NCBI GenBank assembly: GCA_036677145.1
Contig: JAKFFF010000018.1
Location: 3,299-67,298 of the forward strand
Direction: 5' to 3'
Source: CADEED01 sp036677145
Lineage (GTDB): Bacteria; Pseudomonadota; Gammaproteobacteria; Steroidobacterales; Steroidobacteraceae
DNA: 64,000 bases
In this document: in pieces, positions 1 to 8,851 of the stretch
Layout of the letters: every line of letters starts with the position of its first letter
How positions within the stretch are numbered: the stretch's first letter is position 1
Translations under genes and position numbers: made by a program
The notes under the pieces: generated by a model
The model's input: only the letters and a program-made list of their open reading frames with translations
What the model was told of the DNA's origin: nothing
The model's database searches: none

Positions 1-767
1 ACGCCCGCGGTTTCGAGATTGTTCGCGTGCTCGGCGACCGCCGCGTTCAGCAGCTTGTTGTCGGTGTCTCCATCGACCGCCACGGCGCCGCGATCGCGTT
101 CCTCGCGCGAAGGGCCGCGCATCATCATCGTGGGCGCGCCGGGCGGCGTGATGCCGCCGGCCGCCACGAAGGAGTACACATCCCACTCGCAGCTCATCGG
201 GAAAACGGCCTTGAGGCTGGGCGGCGCCGTCGACAGGGCCTGCATCTGGCTGCCGCCGGTGGCCGAGCAGCCCCACATGCCCACCTTGCCGTTGCTCCAG
301 GGTTGTTTGGCCAGCCATTCGGTGATGTCGTAGGCGTCGAACTTCGCGGCCTCCTGCCATTCGCCGCGGTTGTAGCCCGCATTCCGGCCGAACGAGGCAT
401 ACAGACCGCGAAAGTCGGCGACCGCGACGGCATAGCCGTATTTCACGAGTTGCAGCGCCTTGCCGGGATAGTTGGCGGCGGTGAGGCCGTTGTTGGTGGT
501 GCGCCGGTTGTATGGCGTGTGCATCCACACGACCGGTAGTTTGCCGTCCGCGACCTTGCCGTCCTGTGTCGGCAGGAACACGTCGACGGCCAGCTTCGTG
601 CCGTCGCGCATCGCGACGTACTGCGAATTCAACTGGTGACCGTCGTAACGCGCGCTGGTGTAACCGCTGTATTGACCCGGCTTCGAGACTTTCGGATCCG
701 CGGCGGGTGCGGCAACGGCAAACGTGGCGGACACGATCATGGCGGCTACGGCACTGAACTGTTTCAT
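1..767 (-). CDS. CocE/NonD-type S15 alpha/beta hydrolase, 3' end beyond window
   Basis: Partial gene: the frame is open from a start at 767 to the window edge (255 codons seen). It begins with a Sec signal peptide ending around AVAAPA, so the product is probably periplasmic. The stretch MRDGTKLAVDVFLP followed by P-V-V-W-M-H-T-P-Y-N is the N-terminal hallmark of the X-Pro dipeptidyl-peptidase S15/CocE esterase family, and GCSATGG is the likely nucleophile elbow (usually GxSYxG). The start overlaps the upstream CoA-transferase stop by one base (TGATG). An ATG three bases earlier is too close to the AGGAGA ribosome site. The S15 fold is confident; whether it cleaves an ester, amide or peptide cannot be told. 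As last visible member of the operon it could release or trim the substrate acid. Confidence 0.85.
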   Translation of the reverse strand, partial: MKQFSAVAAMIVSATFAVAAPAADPKVSKPGQYSGYTSARYDGHQLNSQYVAMRDGTKLAVDVFLPTQDGKVADGKLPVVWMHTPYNRRTTNNGLTAANYPGKALQLVKYGYAVAVADFRGLYASFGRNAGYNRGEWQEAAKFDAYDITEWLAKQPWSNGKVGMWGCSATGGSQMQALSTAPPSLKAVFPMSCEWDVYSFVAAGGITPPGAPTMMMRGPSREERDRGAVAVDGDTDNKLLNAAVAEHANNLETAG

Positions 768-1987
768 CATTTCTCCTGACTGCGGCGCTGATTGCCGGCG
801 AGAATTTCGCGACGCTCGTCCACGTCGAAACCCAACGACTCGAGGATGTCCTCGCCGTGTTCATTGCAGGTCGGCGGCGGCTGGTCGACGTGCGGGGAGT
901 CCTCGCTGAACTTGAAGCCGGCGTTGACGATGTCGACATCCTTGCGCCCGGGCAGCCCGGGTACGTGCATGGGAATGCGGATGCCACGGTCCTCGAGCCC
1001 GTCGAGACTCAGCGCCTCGCTCACGTCGCGCACCATGCCGCAGGGCACGCCGGCCGCGCTCAATTGCCGCTCCCAGGCCTCGGCCGGCTGCGTGGCGAAA
1101 ACCGCCTCGAGCTCCGCGCGCATCAATTGGCTGTTCTGGCGGCGCAGATCCGGGGTCACGAATCGCGGGTCGGTGAGCCAGCGTTCGCAGCCGAGTACAC
1201 GCGCCAGCGTTTCGAATTGCGGCTGTTGAACCACGCCCAGTGATATCTGGCGTTTGTCGCCCGCCTCGAATACCGCGGAGGTGGGTTGCCCGCTGTAACC
1301 GACGTTGCCGGTGCGTTCCAGCGTCTTGCCGGTTACCAGGTAGGGCACGACCGCGGAAGTCATGAATGCGAGGGCGGCGTCGAACATCGCGACGTCGATG
1401 TATTCGCCCTGGCCGGTGCGTTCGCGGCGCAGCAGCGCCGCGACGATGGCGAATGCCGCTGTCTGGCCGGTCAATGTATCCACCACGGGAAAGCCGACGC
1501 GCATCGGGCCATCGCCGTTTTCTCCGCTCAGCGACATCATGCCGCTGGTCGCCTGCACGATGTTGTCGATGGCGGGCCAGTCGCGCCGCGGGCTGCATTG
1601 TCCGTAACCCGAGACCGAGCAGTACACCAGGCGCGGCTGCAGGCTGCGCACGCTTTCATAGTCGAGCCCGAGCCGGGCCATGACACCCGGGCGGAAATTC
1701 TCCAGCACCACGTCGGCGCCGGCGATGAGCCGCCGCGCCGCGGCGACCGCGGGAGGATGTTTGAGATTGAGCACCAGCGATTTCTTGCCGGCGTTGACCG
1801 CGATGAACGCGGGCGCCATGCCGTCGTAGCTGCGGTCGGCGCCGTAGTTGCGCATGGCGTCGCCGACGCCGGGAGATTCGATCTTGATCACCTCGGCGCC
1901 GAGCAGGCGCAGCAGGTGCGACGCGTACGGACCCGCCATCACATGGCTGAAATCCACGACCCGCGTACCGTTCAGCGCGCTGCTCAT
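767..1987 (-). CDS. CaiB/BaiF family (class III) CoA transferase
   Basis: A 406-residue protein of normal size for the formyl-CoA transferase/CaiB family. Such enzymes move CoA from one acyl-CoA to a free carboxylic acid through an aspartyl-CoA intermediate in the cytoplasm. Visible family features: start LNGTRVVDFSHVMAGPYAS, the A-E-V-I-K-I-E segment near residue 31, V-V-L-E-N-F-R-P-G near 93-101, and the expected catalytic Asp at about residue 170 in FPVVDTLTG. ATG 1987 was chosen because GGAGAACAAGG precedes it and because it overlaps the DctP stop as ATGA. An in-frame start 18 bases upstream has no better support. It is the second CoA transferase of the operon, so the pathway probably activates two acids or uses a different donor for each. 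Confidence 0.92.
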   Translation of the reverse strand: MSSALNGTRVVDFSHVMAGPYASHLLRLLGAEVIKIESPGVGDAMRNYGADRSYDGMAPAFIAVNAGKKSLVLNLKHPPAVAAARRLIAGADVVLENFRPGVMARLGLDYESVRSLQPRLVYCSVSGYGQCSPRRDWPAIDNIVQATSGMMSLSGENGDGPMRVGFPVVDTLTGQTAAFAIVAALLRRERTGQGEYIDVAMFDAALAFMTSAVVPYLVTGKTLERTGNVGYSGQPTSAVFEAGDKRQISLGVVQQPQFETLARVLGCERWLTDPRFVTPDLRRQNSQLMRAELEAVFATQPAEAWERQLSAAGVPCGMVRDVSEALSLDGLEDRGIRIPMHVPGLPGRKDVDIVNAGFKFSEDSPHVDQPPPTCNEHGEDILESLGFDVDERREILAGNQRRSQEK

Positions 1988-3027
1988 CCTTGTTCTCCAG
2001 CACATACGATCTGGCCTGTTTCCATGGCACGCGCCACCACCGAGCGCGCGTACTTGAACAGGCTCAGTCCGTCGATTTCGTAGCGGCTTGCGAGGCGGGC
2101 ATTGGTCTCCGCCACTTCGTTGTAGACCGCGAGGAATTTCTGGGTGTCCGCTTCGGAAGGCGTGGTGAACGTCATGCCGTTCTTGTGTCCCGCCGCCTCA
2201 CCCGCGATTTCGGCCTCGCGCAGCTGCCGGTCGAGCTCGCGCTCCCAGACCGCGACGCCCTCCTGCAGGATGCCGCGCTCCTCGTCGGTGAGGGAATTCC
2301 AGCGGCGCAGCCCGATGGCGCGCGCGGCGTATGCGCCGCGCGGAATGCGCAGCGTGTTGAAGTATTGCGCCACCTCGGCGAAATGCAGCGAACGCAGTGT
2401 GTCGCCCGGCGCCACGACGCCGTCGAGCACACCCTTCGCCAGCGCCGAGTAAACCTCGCCCATCGGCATGTCGACGGGATCGGCGCCGAAATGCCGCAAC
2501 ACGTTGAGCAACTCGGCGGGCGCGCGCAGCCGCAGGCCCCGCAGGTCTTCCAGCGTCTTCACCGGATGAGTGCGCGTGACGATGCCGGGCAGGTTGCCGC
2601 CCTGGACGGCGAGCACCACCAGGCCCTCGAGCTCGCGCCCGAATTGCGGATCGGCGCGTTCCAGGCAGCGATACAGCGCCACCTGCTGGTCGAAGGTAGT
2701 TAGCCCGGCGTAGTAGGCCGCCTGCACGTGGATCAGGTGCGCGCCGCCGCGCGCGTAGATGGGCGTGACGAGTCCGATGTCCACCACGCCGTGGCGGATC
2801 TCGGTCATCGAATGTTCCGAGGAGAGCACCGCGCTCGACCAGTACGGCTGGATGCGCATGCGGCCGCCGGAACGCTCCGAGATCCACTTGATCCAGGCGG
2901 CGTCCGCGCGACTGAAGGGATGGTTGGGGCTGTACTGCGACGCGTAGGTCAGCACCGTGACGCCGTCCTGCGGCGCGGGTGCGCAGCCCGCCAGCAGCGC
3001 GGCGCAGACAATCACGATAAATCTCAT
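1984..3027 (-). CDS. TRAP transporter solute-binding subunit (DctP type), lipoprotein
   Basis: A 347-residue DctP-family substrate-binding protein of a tripartite ATP-independent periplasmic transporter. Its signal ends in the lipobox L-L-A-G-C with Cys15, so it is probably tethered to a membrane, while most DctP proteins are freely periplasmic. Family features are the N-terminal YASQYSPNHPFSRAD segment, G-V-V-D-I-G-L-V-T near residue 81, and L-R-G-L-R-L-R-A-P, which carries the Arg that normally holds the ligand carboxylate. The membrane partners DctQ and DctM are in the same operon but four genes upstream, with the enzymes inserted between. AAGGA lies 6 bases before the start, and both ends are ATGA overlaps. 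The ligand is presumably an organic acid; its identity is unknown. Confidence 0.93.
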   Translation of the reverse strand: MRFIVIVCAALLAGCAPAPQDGVTVLTYASQYSPNHPFSRADAAWIKWISERSGGRMRIQPYWSSAVLSSEHSMTEIRHGVVDIGLVTPIYARGGAHLIHVQAAYYAGLTTFDQQVALYRCLERADPQFGRELEGLVVLAVQGGNLPGIVTRTHPVKTLEDLRGLRLRAPAELLNVLRHFGADPVDMPMGEVYSALAKGVLDGVVAPGDTLRSLHFAEVAQYFNTLRIPRGAYAARAIGLRRWNSLTDEERGILQEGVAVWERELDRQLREAEIAGEAAGHKNGMTFTTPSEADTQKFLAVYNEVAETNARLASRYEIDGLSLFKYARSVVARAMETGQIVCAGEQG

Positions 3028-4307
3028 ATCAATTCCTTCGATCGCAGGAACTGCGCCACGTGTTCGACCATGCGTTCATGGTTCCACTCCTTTGCGTCGA
3101 CCATGTCCGCGGAAAGCCGCAGCACCGGCACACCCGCCGTCTCGAGCGCATGCTGGGTGAGCAGCGTTCCGGATTGTGACAGGCGGTTGTCGGGCGGCAC
3201 GAGCACGACGGCGGCATCGATGCCGCAACGCTCGGCCTCCTGCACCATCCAGCCATTCATCCACGGCGGCAGGTGCAGCACTTCGTTCATCGAACAGACC
3301 CGGCTCGCGAGCGCGTGCATCGGCCGGTTCTTCAATTCGCGAATGTACGCGGGCCCCGCGAAGGGCATGTACATCGACCAGACGAACACCGCGCCGTAAC
3401 GATCCTCGAGCGCGCTGTAGAAACCCGGGTCGTGCCACAGGCCCGCGCCTATCCACATGAGCCGCACACGTTCGTTGCCGCCCGCGCTCGCGCCGGCGCC
3501 TTGCGCCACGCGCTCCGCCACCTCGTCGCGAAAGCGGCGCGCATGGGCAATCGCCCAGGCCGATCCACGGTGCCACTGTGGAATCATCGTGTTCGGCATC
3601 TGCTCGGCGATGGACACGGGACAGGGCCGCGCGTTGCCGATCATCTGCGCCGCTTCGGCGATGTAGGTTTCCTGCTCGTTGACGCCATGCATCAGCGCGA
3701 CGAACTTGTCCTCGTCGAACTTGCGGCCGGTGCGCGTCTCGAGCAACTCGATCAGCGAGCGCATTTCCTTGACCAGCAGTTCGATGCGCCGCGGTTCGTA
3801 GATTTCCTCCCAGTCCTGGTTCGTATGTTTGAACCAGTCGGGATCCTTGTGTGTCCAGCCGGGCGCCTCGAGCGGAAAGAACTCGCTGCCCAAGGCTTCG
3901 GCCCACTGTCCGAACACGTGACGGATGCATTCGCAGGTCAGGCGCGCCACGAGCACCGTGGGCTTTGGCAGGCCGCCCCACGGCGCCGTCGCCGGATCGT
4001 TGTCGAGCGTGCAGGCGAGACCGAGCGAACAGTAGCGGCAGCTGTTGCCCGGATAACCGAGCTTGTCGAGCACCGCGAAGTATCGCGGCGAAAGTTGTTT
4101 GGCCGAGATGTAGGCCGACCACCACTGGTTGCTGATCAGCGGGATGTCCATCGTGTGGAAGATTTCATGCGGCGTGTCGGCCTGCGCGATCGCGAACGGT
4201 TCGCCGTTGTCGATCACGCGGCGCTTCAAGTCCGCGACGAACTGGCGCTGGTGCGCCGTCGCGTCGGCCGTGCAGGCAAGATCCTTGCGGCTGCGTTGCC
4301 CGCTCAT
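3024..4307 (-). CDS. 2-hydroxyacyl-CoA dehydratase / benzoyl-CoA reductase family subunit (HgdB/BcrC type)
   Basis: A 427-residue protein of the HgdB/BcrC/FldC family. Members bind a [4Fe-4S] cluster and, after ATP-driven electron injection by a separate activator, remove water from 2-hydroxyacyl-CoA or reduce an aromatic acyl-CoA. The pattern F-A-I-A-Q-A-D-T-P-H-E-I-F near residue 38, followed by a Cys-rich stretch (C90, C93, C99, C125, C127), is typical of this fold. C125 and C127 lie where cluster ligands often fall. A second family member is two genes upstream, giving the usual two-subunit arrangement. AGGGAG precedes the start, and ATGA overlaps join it to the tandem CoA transferase and to DctP. 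No HgdC-type activator is in the window. Fold confident, reaction unknown. Confidence 0.85.
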   Translation of the reverse strand: MSGQRSRKDLACTADATAHQRQFVADLKRRVIDNGEPFAIAQADTPHEIFHTMDIPLISNQWWSAYISAKQLSPRYFAVLDKLGYPGNSCRYCSLGLACTLDNDPATAPWGGLPKPTVLVARLTCECIRHVFGQWAEALGSEFFPLEAPGWTHKDPDWFKHTNQDWEEIYEPRRIELLVKEMRSLIELLETRTGRKFDEDKFVALMHGVNEQETYIAEAAQMIGNARPCPVSIAEQMPNTMIPQWHRGSAWAIAHARRFRDEVAERVAQGAGASAGGNERVRLMWIGAGLWHDPGFYSALEDRYGAVFVWSMYMPFAGPAYIRELKNRPMHALASRVCSMNEVLHLPPWMNGWMVQEAERCGIDAAVVLVPPDNRLSQSGTLLTQHALETAGVPVLRLSADMVDAKEWNHERMVEHVAQFLRSKELI

Positions 4308-6469
4308 TTCAACACTCCCTTCATCTCCAGTTCTTCATATCGCGAGGCCGACAGGCCGCAGATTTCCGTGGCCACCTGCCGGTTGTGTTCGCCCATGCCG
4401 GGCGCACGGAACGGCGCGGTCGTCGCGCGCGAGAAGTCGATGGGTGTACGCATGTGCCCGAACTCGCCGAGCAAGGGGTGCACGAGCGGGACGAGAGGAT
4501 TTCGCGCGTGCAGTTGCGCGTCGTGTTCCATGAGATCCGACATGTCCTGCACCACGCCCGCGGCGATCCCGAGTTGCTGCAGGGTTTCCGTCGCCGCGAC
4601 GTCCGCGCGCGCCGCGCACCACTGCGCAAGCGCCGCGTCGCGCGCGTTCGCATCGCCCGCGTCGAGACGCTCGCCTTGCGCGAACGTCCGCCATTGTTCT
4701 GGTGTATCGAAGGTCACGGCCACCCAGCGTTCTTCGCCGCGCGCCGCGTACACACCCTGGTGGAACACGCGCGGATCCGCGTTGCCGAGCCGCGTCGCGG
4801 ACGCGCCGGGCGCGAACGCGTCGCGCATCTGCTGCACGCACACTTCGTACATCGATGCGTCGATGTGGCAGCCGCGCTGGCGCGCATGGCGATGTTCGAG
4901 GGCGGCGATCACCGCCGCGGCCATGGCGAACGGCAACACGACGTCGCCATACGGCGCTGCGCTCGGGATGACCGGATTGCGATCCGGCCAGCCGGTCATG
5001 AATGTCCGGCCGCTGAGCGCCGCGCCGGTGCCATCCACGCCCCAGCTCTTCGCGAGCGGGCCGGTCTGTCCATACACGCTGCCCGAAACCATGATGATGC
5101 CCGGGTTGCGCGCCGCCAGGCGCGGATAGTCCAGGCCTAACTTCTCGAGCGTGCCGGGGGAGAAATTCTCGACCACCACGTCCGCCCAGTCGATCAGGGG
5201 CTCGAGCAGCTCGCGGCTCTCGGGCTGCTTGAGATCGAGCGCGAGGCTGAGCTTCGAACTGTTGAGATGCGAGAACCACGGCTTGTCGTCGAAATTGCCG
5301 GGGCGCGAGGCGCTCACCTGCACGTCGAGCCGCGAAAGGCAGGGGCGAGTGCGCGATTCGACCTTGACGATCTCGCAACCCAGATCGCCGAGCGTCTTGG
5401 TGGTGATGGAGCCGACCAGCGCCCAGGAGAAATCCAGCACGCGTACGCCGGCCAGCGGGCCGCGCGCCGGGCTTGCGCGGCGCGACGCACGCGGCGGCGC
5501 GGTCTGCGCCGCGCCCGTCAGTGACATGAACCGGCCGGGCTCGCGGCCCTGGGCCGTCTCGCGCCAGAATCCGCGCGCCGCGAGATGCGGATCATCGAGA
5601 ACGTCTGACGGAGCGGCGATCACCGTGGCATTGATGCCGCGCCGCCGACCTTCGTCGGCGATCTCCGCGCGCGTGCGCGTGAGGAAAAAAGCTTCGATGG
5701 CCGCTTCCCACTGCAGGCGCGTCGCGGCATCGAGCGTCGAGCGGTCGTAACGCTCCCAGTTCACGCCGGCCAGCGGATTGGGCGCGCCGCAGGCGTCCAT
5801 CCAGTCGCTCAGTCCCTGGTTGGCGGGCGCGCCGAAGCGGCCGGTCATCAACGAGTGGAAACAGAAGCCGTCGCGCAGGGCCCAGATGCAACGCACGGTG
5901 GCGCGGCCATAGTTGAGCGCGCCGCCCGCGCGCTTGAGCAGACGCTTGTCGAACTGCCAGACGAGCAGGCCGTTGACGTTGCGCGAGAACGCGACTTCCT
6001 GCGAGGAGATGTCGACGTGTTGTCCGAGCCCGGTGCGCCGGCGCTCATGCAGCGCCGTCAGTGCGCCGACGGCCGCGACCATGTCCGCGTGAAAGCCGCA
6101 GGCGTCGAGCGCTTCTTTGACCGGCACGCGATCCAGGTCGCCGATGAGACGCAGGATGCCGCCCGTCGCGGACGCGACGAGTTCCGAGCCACGCCAGTGC
6201 CGGCGCGGGCCAGTGCTGCCGAAAGTGCTGACGGAGACGTGGATCAGTCGCGGATTGGCGGCCTCGATCTGCGCCCTCGACAGGCCGGTTTCCTCGATCC
6301 GCGCCAGCCCGAGGTTTTCGAGCAGGAAATCAGCGCCAGCGAGGTCCGCTTCGCGCAGCGCCGCGTCGCATCCGACGATCTCGGCCCCAAGGTCCGCGAG
6401 GAACCGGGCCAGCGCGCTATCTACTGTGCGCCGCCAAGCCAGTACACGCACCCCCTCGAGCAATTTCAT
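4304..6469 (-). CDS. Tandem-domain CaiB/BaiF CoA transferase (two fused class III domains)
   Basis: A 721-residue protein made of two CaiB/BaiF domains, about residues 1-325 and 338-721, joined by an Ala/Arg/Pro-rich linker. Each half has its own start motif (LLEGVRVLAW; LAGVRVLDFSW) and a candidate catalytic Asp (about D129 in HADMVAA; about D509 in PYGDVVLPF). Class III CoA transferases normally work as interlocked dimers of about 400 residues, so this may be a fused pseudo-dimer, as in DddD-like proteins. The first domain is shorter at its N-terminus and more divergent, so it may be less active. ATG 6469 follows GGAGAACATCG and overlaps the upstream stop (ATGA). The open frame upstream of it is Arg/Ala-rich and is antisense-type noise. 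It probably activates the substrate of the adjacent dehydratase-like enzyme. Confidence 0.9.
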   Translation of the reverse strand: MKLLEGVRVLAWRRTVDSALARFLADLGAEIVGCDAALREADLAGADFLLENLGLARIEETGLSRAQIEAANPRLIHVSVSTFGSTGPRRHWRGSELVASATGGILRLIGDLDRVPVKEALDACGFHADMVAAVGALTALHERRRTGLGQHVDISSQEVAFSRNVNGLLVWQFDKRLLKRAGGALNYGRATVRCIWALRDGFCFHSLMTGRFGAPANQGLSDWMDACGAPNPLAGVNWERYDRSTLDAATRLQWEAAIEAFFLTRTRAEIADEGRRRGINATVIAAPSDVLDDPHLAARGFWRETAQGREPGRFMSLTGAAQTAPPRASRRASPARGPLAGVRVLDFSWALVGSITTKTLGDLGCEIVKVESRTRPCLSRLDVQVSASRPGNFDDKPWFSHLNSSKLSLALDLKQPESRELLEPLIDWADVVVENFSPGTLEKLGLDYPRLAARNPGIIMVSGSVYGQTGPLAKSWGVDGTGAALSGRTFMTGWPDRNPVIPSAAPYGDVVLPFAMAAAVIAALEHRHARQRGCHIDASMYEVCVQQMRDAFAPGASATRLGNADPRVFHQGVYAARGEERWVAVTFDTPEQWRTFAQGERLDAGDANARDAALAQWCAARADVAATETLQQLGIAAGVVQDMSDLMEHDAQLHARNPLVPLVHPLLGEFGHMRTPIDFSRATTAPFRAPGMGEHNRQVATEICGLSASRYEELEMKGVLK

Positions 6470-7557
6470 CGATGTTCTCCAGGCGCGCGCACGAAATGCA
6501 TGACTTGCGCGAGCGTCGTTGCCGGAATGCGCCAGGGTTGGCGCGCGAGCAGCAGCGCCGGAATTCCCGCGTCGCGCAGCGACTTCATCTGGCGCGCGAT
6601 CTCCCAGGGCAGTGCCTCGTTGTGTTCGCCGAGCCAGATGACGATCGCATCGGCGCGTTGATCCAGCGCGCGATCGGCCAGCCAGCGCGCGTTGCCGCGC
6701 ATCGACAGCGCCGGCGATTCGCGCCGCTGGAAATCCGTGGCGATCGCCGCGAGCGGATCGCGCGAGCTGCGCTCGCCGGCGGCGGAAGATTCGGTGAGCT
6801 CGAGTACGAGTGATGCACCGGTGGCTTCGATCGCGATGTGCAACTGGTTGTCCGGCGGCGGATCTCCGGCGAGCACCACGCGCCTCGGCATGGGCAGCAA
6901 CGCGGCCGCCTCCAGCCAGCGACGCGCGGCATCGTCGAACGTGGAGCGCCAATCACAACCGGCGGCGAAGGTGCAATCCGAAGCGGCGCTGCCCGGCAGC
7001 GGCGCGGGAAGCAGGCGACGGGCTTGCACCGCGCGCAACAACTCCTCGCGCTGCCGCACGCGCTCGATGGCCGGCGCCAGCGCGTCGGTCCCGGCGCCGA
7101 GCTGCGCAGCGAGCAGGCGCGTGGACTCGAGCGTGTGTTCGAAGCTGGCGCCGCGCGGCAGGCCGGCGACGTCGAAGAGCAGCGGCCGCGGACCGGCGCA
7201 AACGCCGCGCCTTTGCAGCTCGCACAGGTAGTAATACAGCCGCTGAGCACTGTCGTCGCCGCGCGGGAAGACGACGCTGTGAAGATGGTCGAGCGCGCCG
7301 GCCAACCACTGCTGGGTGATGCTGCGCACGTCCGGTGCGAATGAACTTTCGAGGAAGCCATCGGCGCCCGGTGTCGCGGCGTCCACGCCGCGCAGCCGCA
7401 CCGGCAGTGAGTTGCCCGCGATGATCAACTCGACGGGAATGTCATTGCCGACGTAACCCACGACGCGATGGCCCGCGGCGGCGGCGGCACGCGCCGCGGC
7501 CTGCGGATCCTGCCGCAGCGTGGCCATGAGTTGCACGAAGTCGACCGTTCCGTTCAT
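6466..7557 (-). CDS. 2-hydroxyacyl-CoA dehydratase family second subunit, cysteine-poor
   Basis: A 363-residue HgdB/BcrB-like protein. Family features are H-R-V-V-G-Y-V-G-N-D-I-P-V-E-L-I at about residues 30-45, F-L-E-S-S-F-A-P-D-V-R-S-I near 68-80, and the D-D-S-A-Q-R-L-Y-Y-Y-L segment near 101-111. In better known members the segments corresponding to SSFAPDVRS and PRGDDS usually carry cysteines that bind the cluster. Here those positions are Ala and Gly/Asp, and remaining cysteines (C112, C120) lie elsewhere. The subunit may therefore have lost its Fe-S cluster and act as a structural partner of the 427-residue subunit. The start is 4 bases after the DctM stop and the end overlaps the CoA transferase as ATGA. 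Family assignment is by pattern only. Confidence 0.75.
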   Translation of the reverse strand: MNGTVDFVQLMATLRQDPQAAARAAAAAGHRVVGYVGNDIPVELIIAGNSLPVRLRGVDAATPGADGFLESSFAPDVRSITQQWLAGALDHLHSVVFPRGDDSAQRLYYYLCELQRRGVCAGPRPLLFDVAGLPRGASFEHTLESTRLLAAQLGAGTDALAPAIERVRQREELLRAVQARRLLPAPLPGSAASDCTFAAGCDWRSTFDDAARRWLEAAALLPMPRRVVLAGDPPPDNQLHIAIEATGASLVLELTESSAAGERSSRDPLAAIATDFQRRESPALSMRGNARWLADRALDQRADAIVIWLGEHNEALPWEIARQMKSLRDAGIPALLLARQPWRIPATTLAQVMHFVRAPGEHR

Positions 7558-7561
7558 CGCG

Positions 7562-8851
7562 TCATGCCAGCCAGGCGGGCAGCGCGAGCGCCACGGCCGG
7601 AAACGCGATCAGCATCGCGAGGTGCAGGAAATCCGACGCGAGGAACGGCAGCACGCCCTTGAATACTCGGGTGATCGGAATGTCGGGCGCGATGCTGTGC
7701 ATCACATAGAGATTGATGCCGATCGGGGGATGCACGAAGCCGATCTCCATGGTGCGAACGAAGAAGATGCCGAACCAGATGGGCGAGATGCCGAGGGCCG
7801 TCGTGATGGGCAGCAGGATGGGCGCCGTGAGCAGCATCAGCGCGAGCCCGTCCAGCACGGAGCCCAGCACGAGCAGCAGGATGGCGATGGCGATGATGGT
7901 CACGGTCGGGCCGCTGTCCATCCGGTCGACGAACGTTGCGATCTGGTCGGCGAGGCCCGTGAAGCTCATGAACGACGCGAAGATCAACGCGCCGACGATG
8001 ACCACGTACAACATGCCGCTGGTGCGCAACGTGCGTTCGAGCGCGTGGCAGAAGGCGCCCCAGGTGAGCCGTTTGCGCAGCGCGCACAGCAACAGGGCCA
8101 GCGTGGCGCCGATCGACGCCGCCTCGGTCGGCGTGAACCAGCCGATCGCGATGCCCGCCAGCACGATGGCCACCAATGCCGCGAGGTCGAGCACGCGCAG
8201 CACCGCCTTGCCTCTTTCGGACCACGGAACCCGCGGTGAGGGAGGCGCGATGCTCGGCCGGAAGTGGCACAGGATGACGATGGTCGCCATGTAGAACAGC
8301 GTCTGCGTCACCACCGGAATGATCGCGGCGGTGAATAGTTTGCCGATGGATTGTTCGGCGATGATGCCGAACACGATGAGCGCGCCCGACGGTGGCGTGA
8401 GTGATCCCAACGTGCCGCCCGCGGCGACCGAGCCGGACGCGAACGCCGTCGAATAACCGCGCCGGCGCATTTCCGGCAGTCCGATCTGTCCCATCGTCGC
8501 CGCTGTCGCGAGGCTCGAGCCGCTCACCGCGCCGAATCCGGCGCAGCCCGCGATAGTCGCGAGAGCAAGTCCGCCGCGCCGATGTCCCACCAGGCCCGCG
8601 GCGGCGCTGAAGAAGTCGCGGCTCGCGCCCGCGACGAAACACAGATGCGCCATGAGCAGGAACAACGGCAGCACGCCGAGCTCGAAGCGGGTCACCGCTT
8701 CGAAGAAGACCACCGATCCTTTGATGAGCGCGGGCTCCGGCCCGATCAGCAACATCAGGCCGACGAGACCCACGACGCCCATCGCGATGCCGATGGGGAC
8801 GCCCAGCGCGAGCAGGCCCAGCAATGCGATGACGCCATACAGGCCGCTCAT
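7562..8851 (-). CDS. TRAP transporter large permease subunit (DctM type)
   Basis: A 429-residue, very hydrophobic protein matching the usual length of DctM, the large inner-membrane subunit of TRAP carriers that couples uptake to the sodium or proton gradient. Segments G-V-P-I-G-I-A-M-G-V near residue 17, G-S-V-V-F-F-E-A-V-T, and G-S-L-T-P-P-S-G-A-L-I-V-F-G-I-I-A-E-Q-S-I-G-K-L-F are typical of the family. The start at 8851 makes an ATGA overlap with DctQ and gives the expected N-terminus (MSGLYGVIALLGL). The longer open frame upstream is an unlikely Arg-rich extension. It works with DctQ just upstream and with DctP further down the same operon. Confidence 0.95.
   Translation of the reverse strand: MSGLYGVIALLGLLALGVPIGIAMGVVGLVGLMLLIGPEPALIKGSVVFFEAVTRFELGVLPLFLLMAHLCFVAGASRDFFSAAAGLVGHRRGGLALATIAGCAGFGAVSGSSLATAATMGQIGLPEMRRRGYSTAFASGSVAAGGTLGSLTPPSGALIVFGIIAEQSIGKLFTAAIIPVVTQTLFYMATIVILCHFRPSIAPPSPRVPWSERGKAVLRVLDLAALVAIVLAGIAIGWFTPTEAASIGATLALLLCALRKRLTWGAFCHALERTLRTSGMLYVVIVGALIFASFMSFTGLADQIATFVDRMDSGPTVTIIAIAILLLVLGSVLDGLALMLLTAPILLPITTALGISPIWFGIFFVRTMEIGFVHPPIGINLYVMHSIAPDIPITRVFKGVLPFLASDFLHLAMLIAFPAVALALPAWLA

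Noticed and set aside
3273..5129. Plus-strand open frame opposite the CoA-transferase and dehydratase genes
   Set aside because: It crosses several real genes on the opposite strand, and its Arg/Ala/Val-rich composition indicates no coding function.
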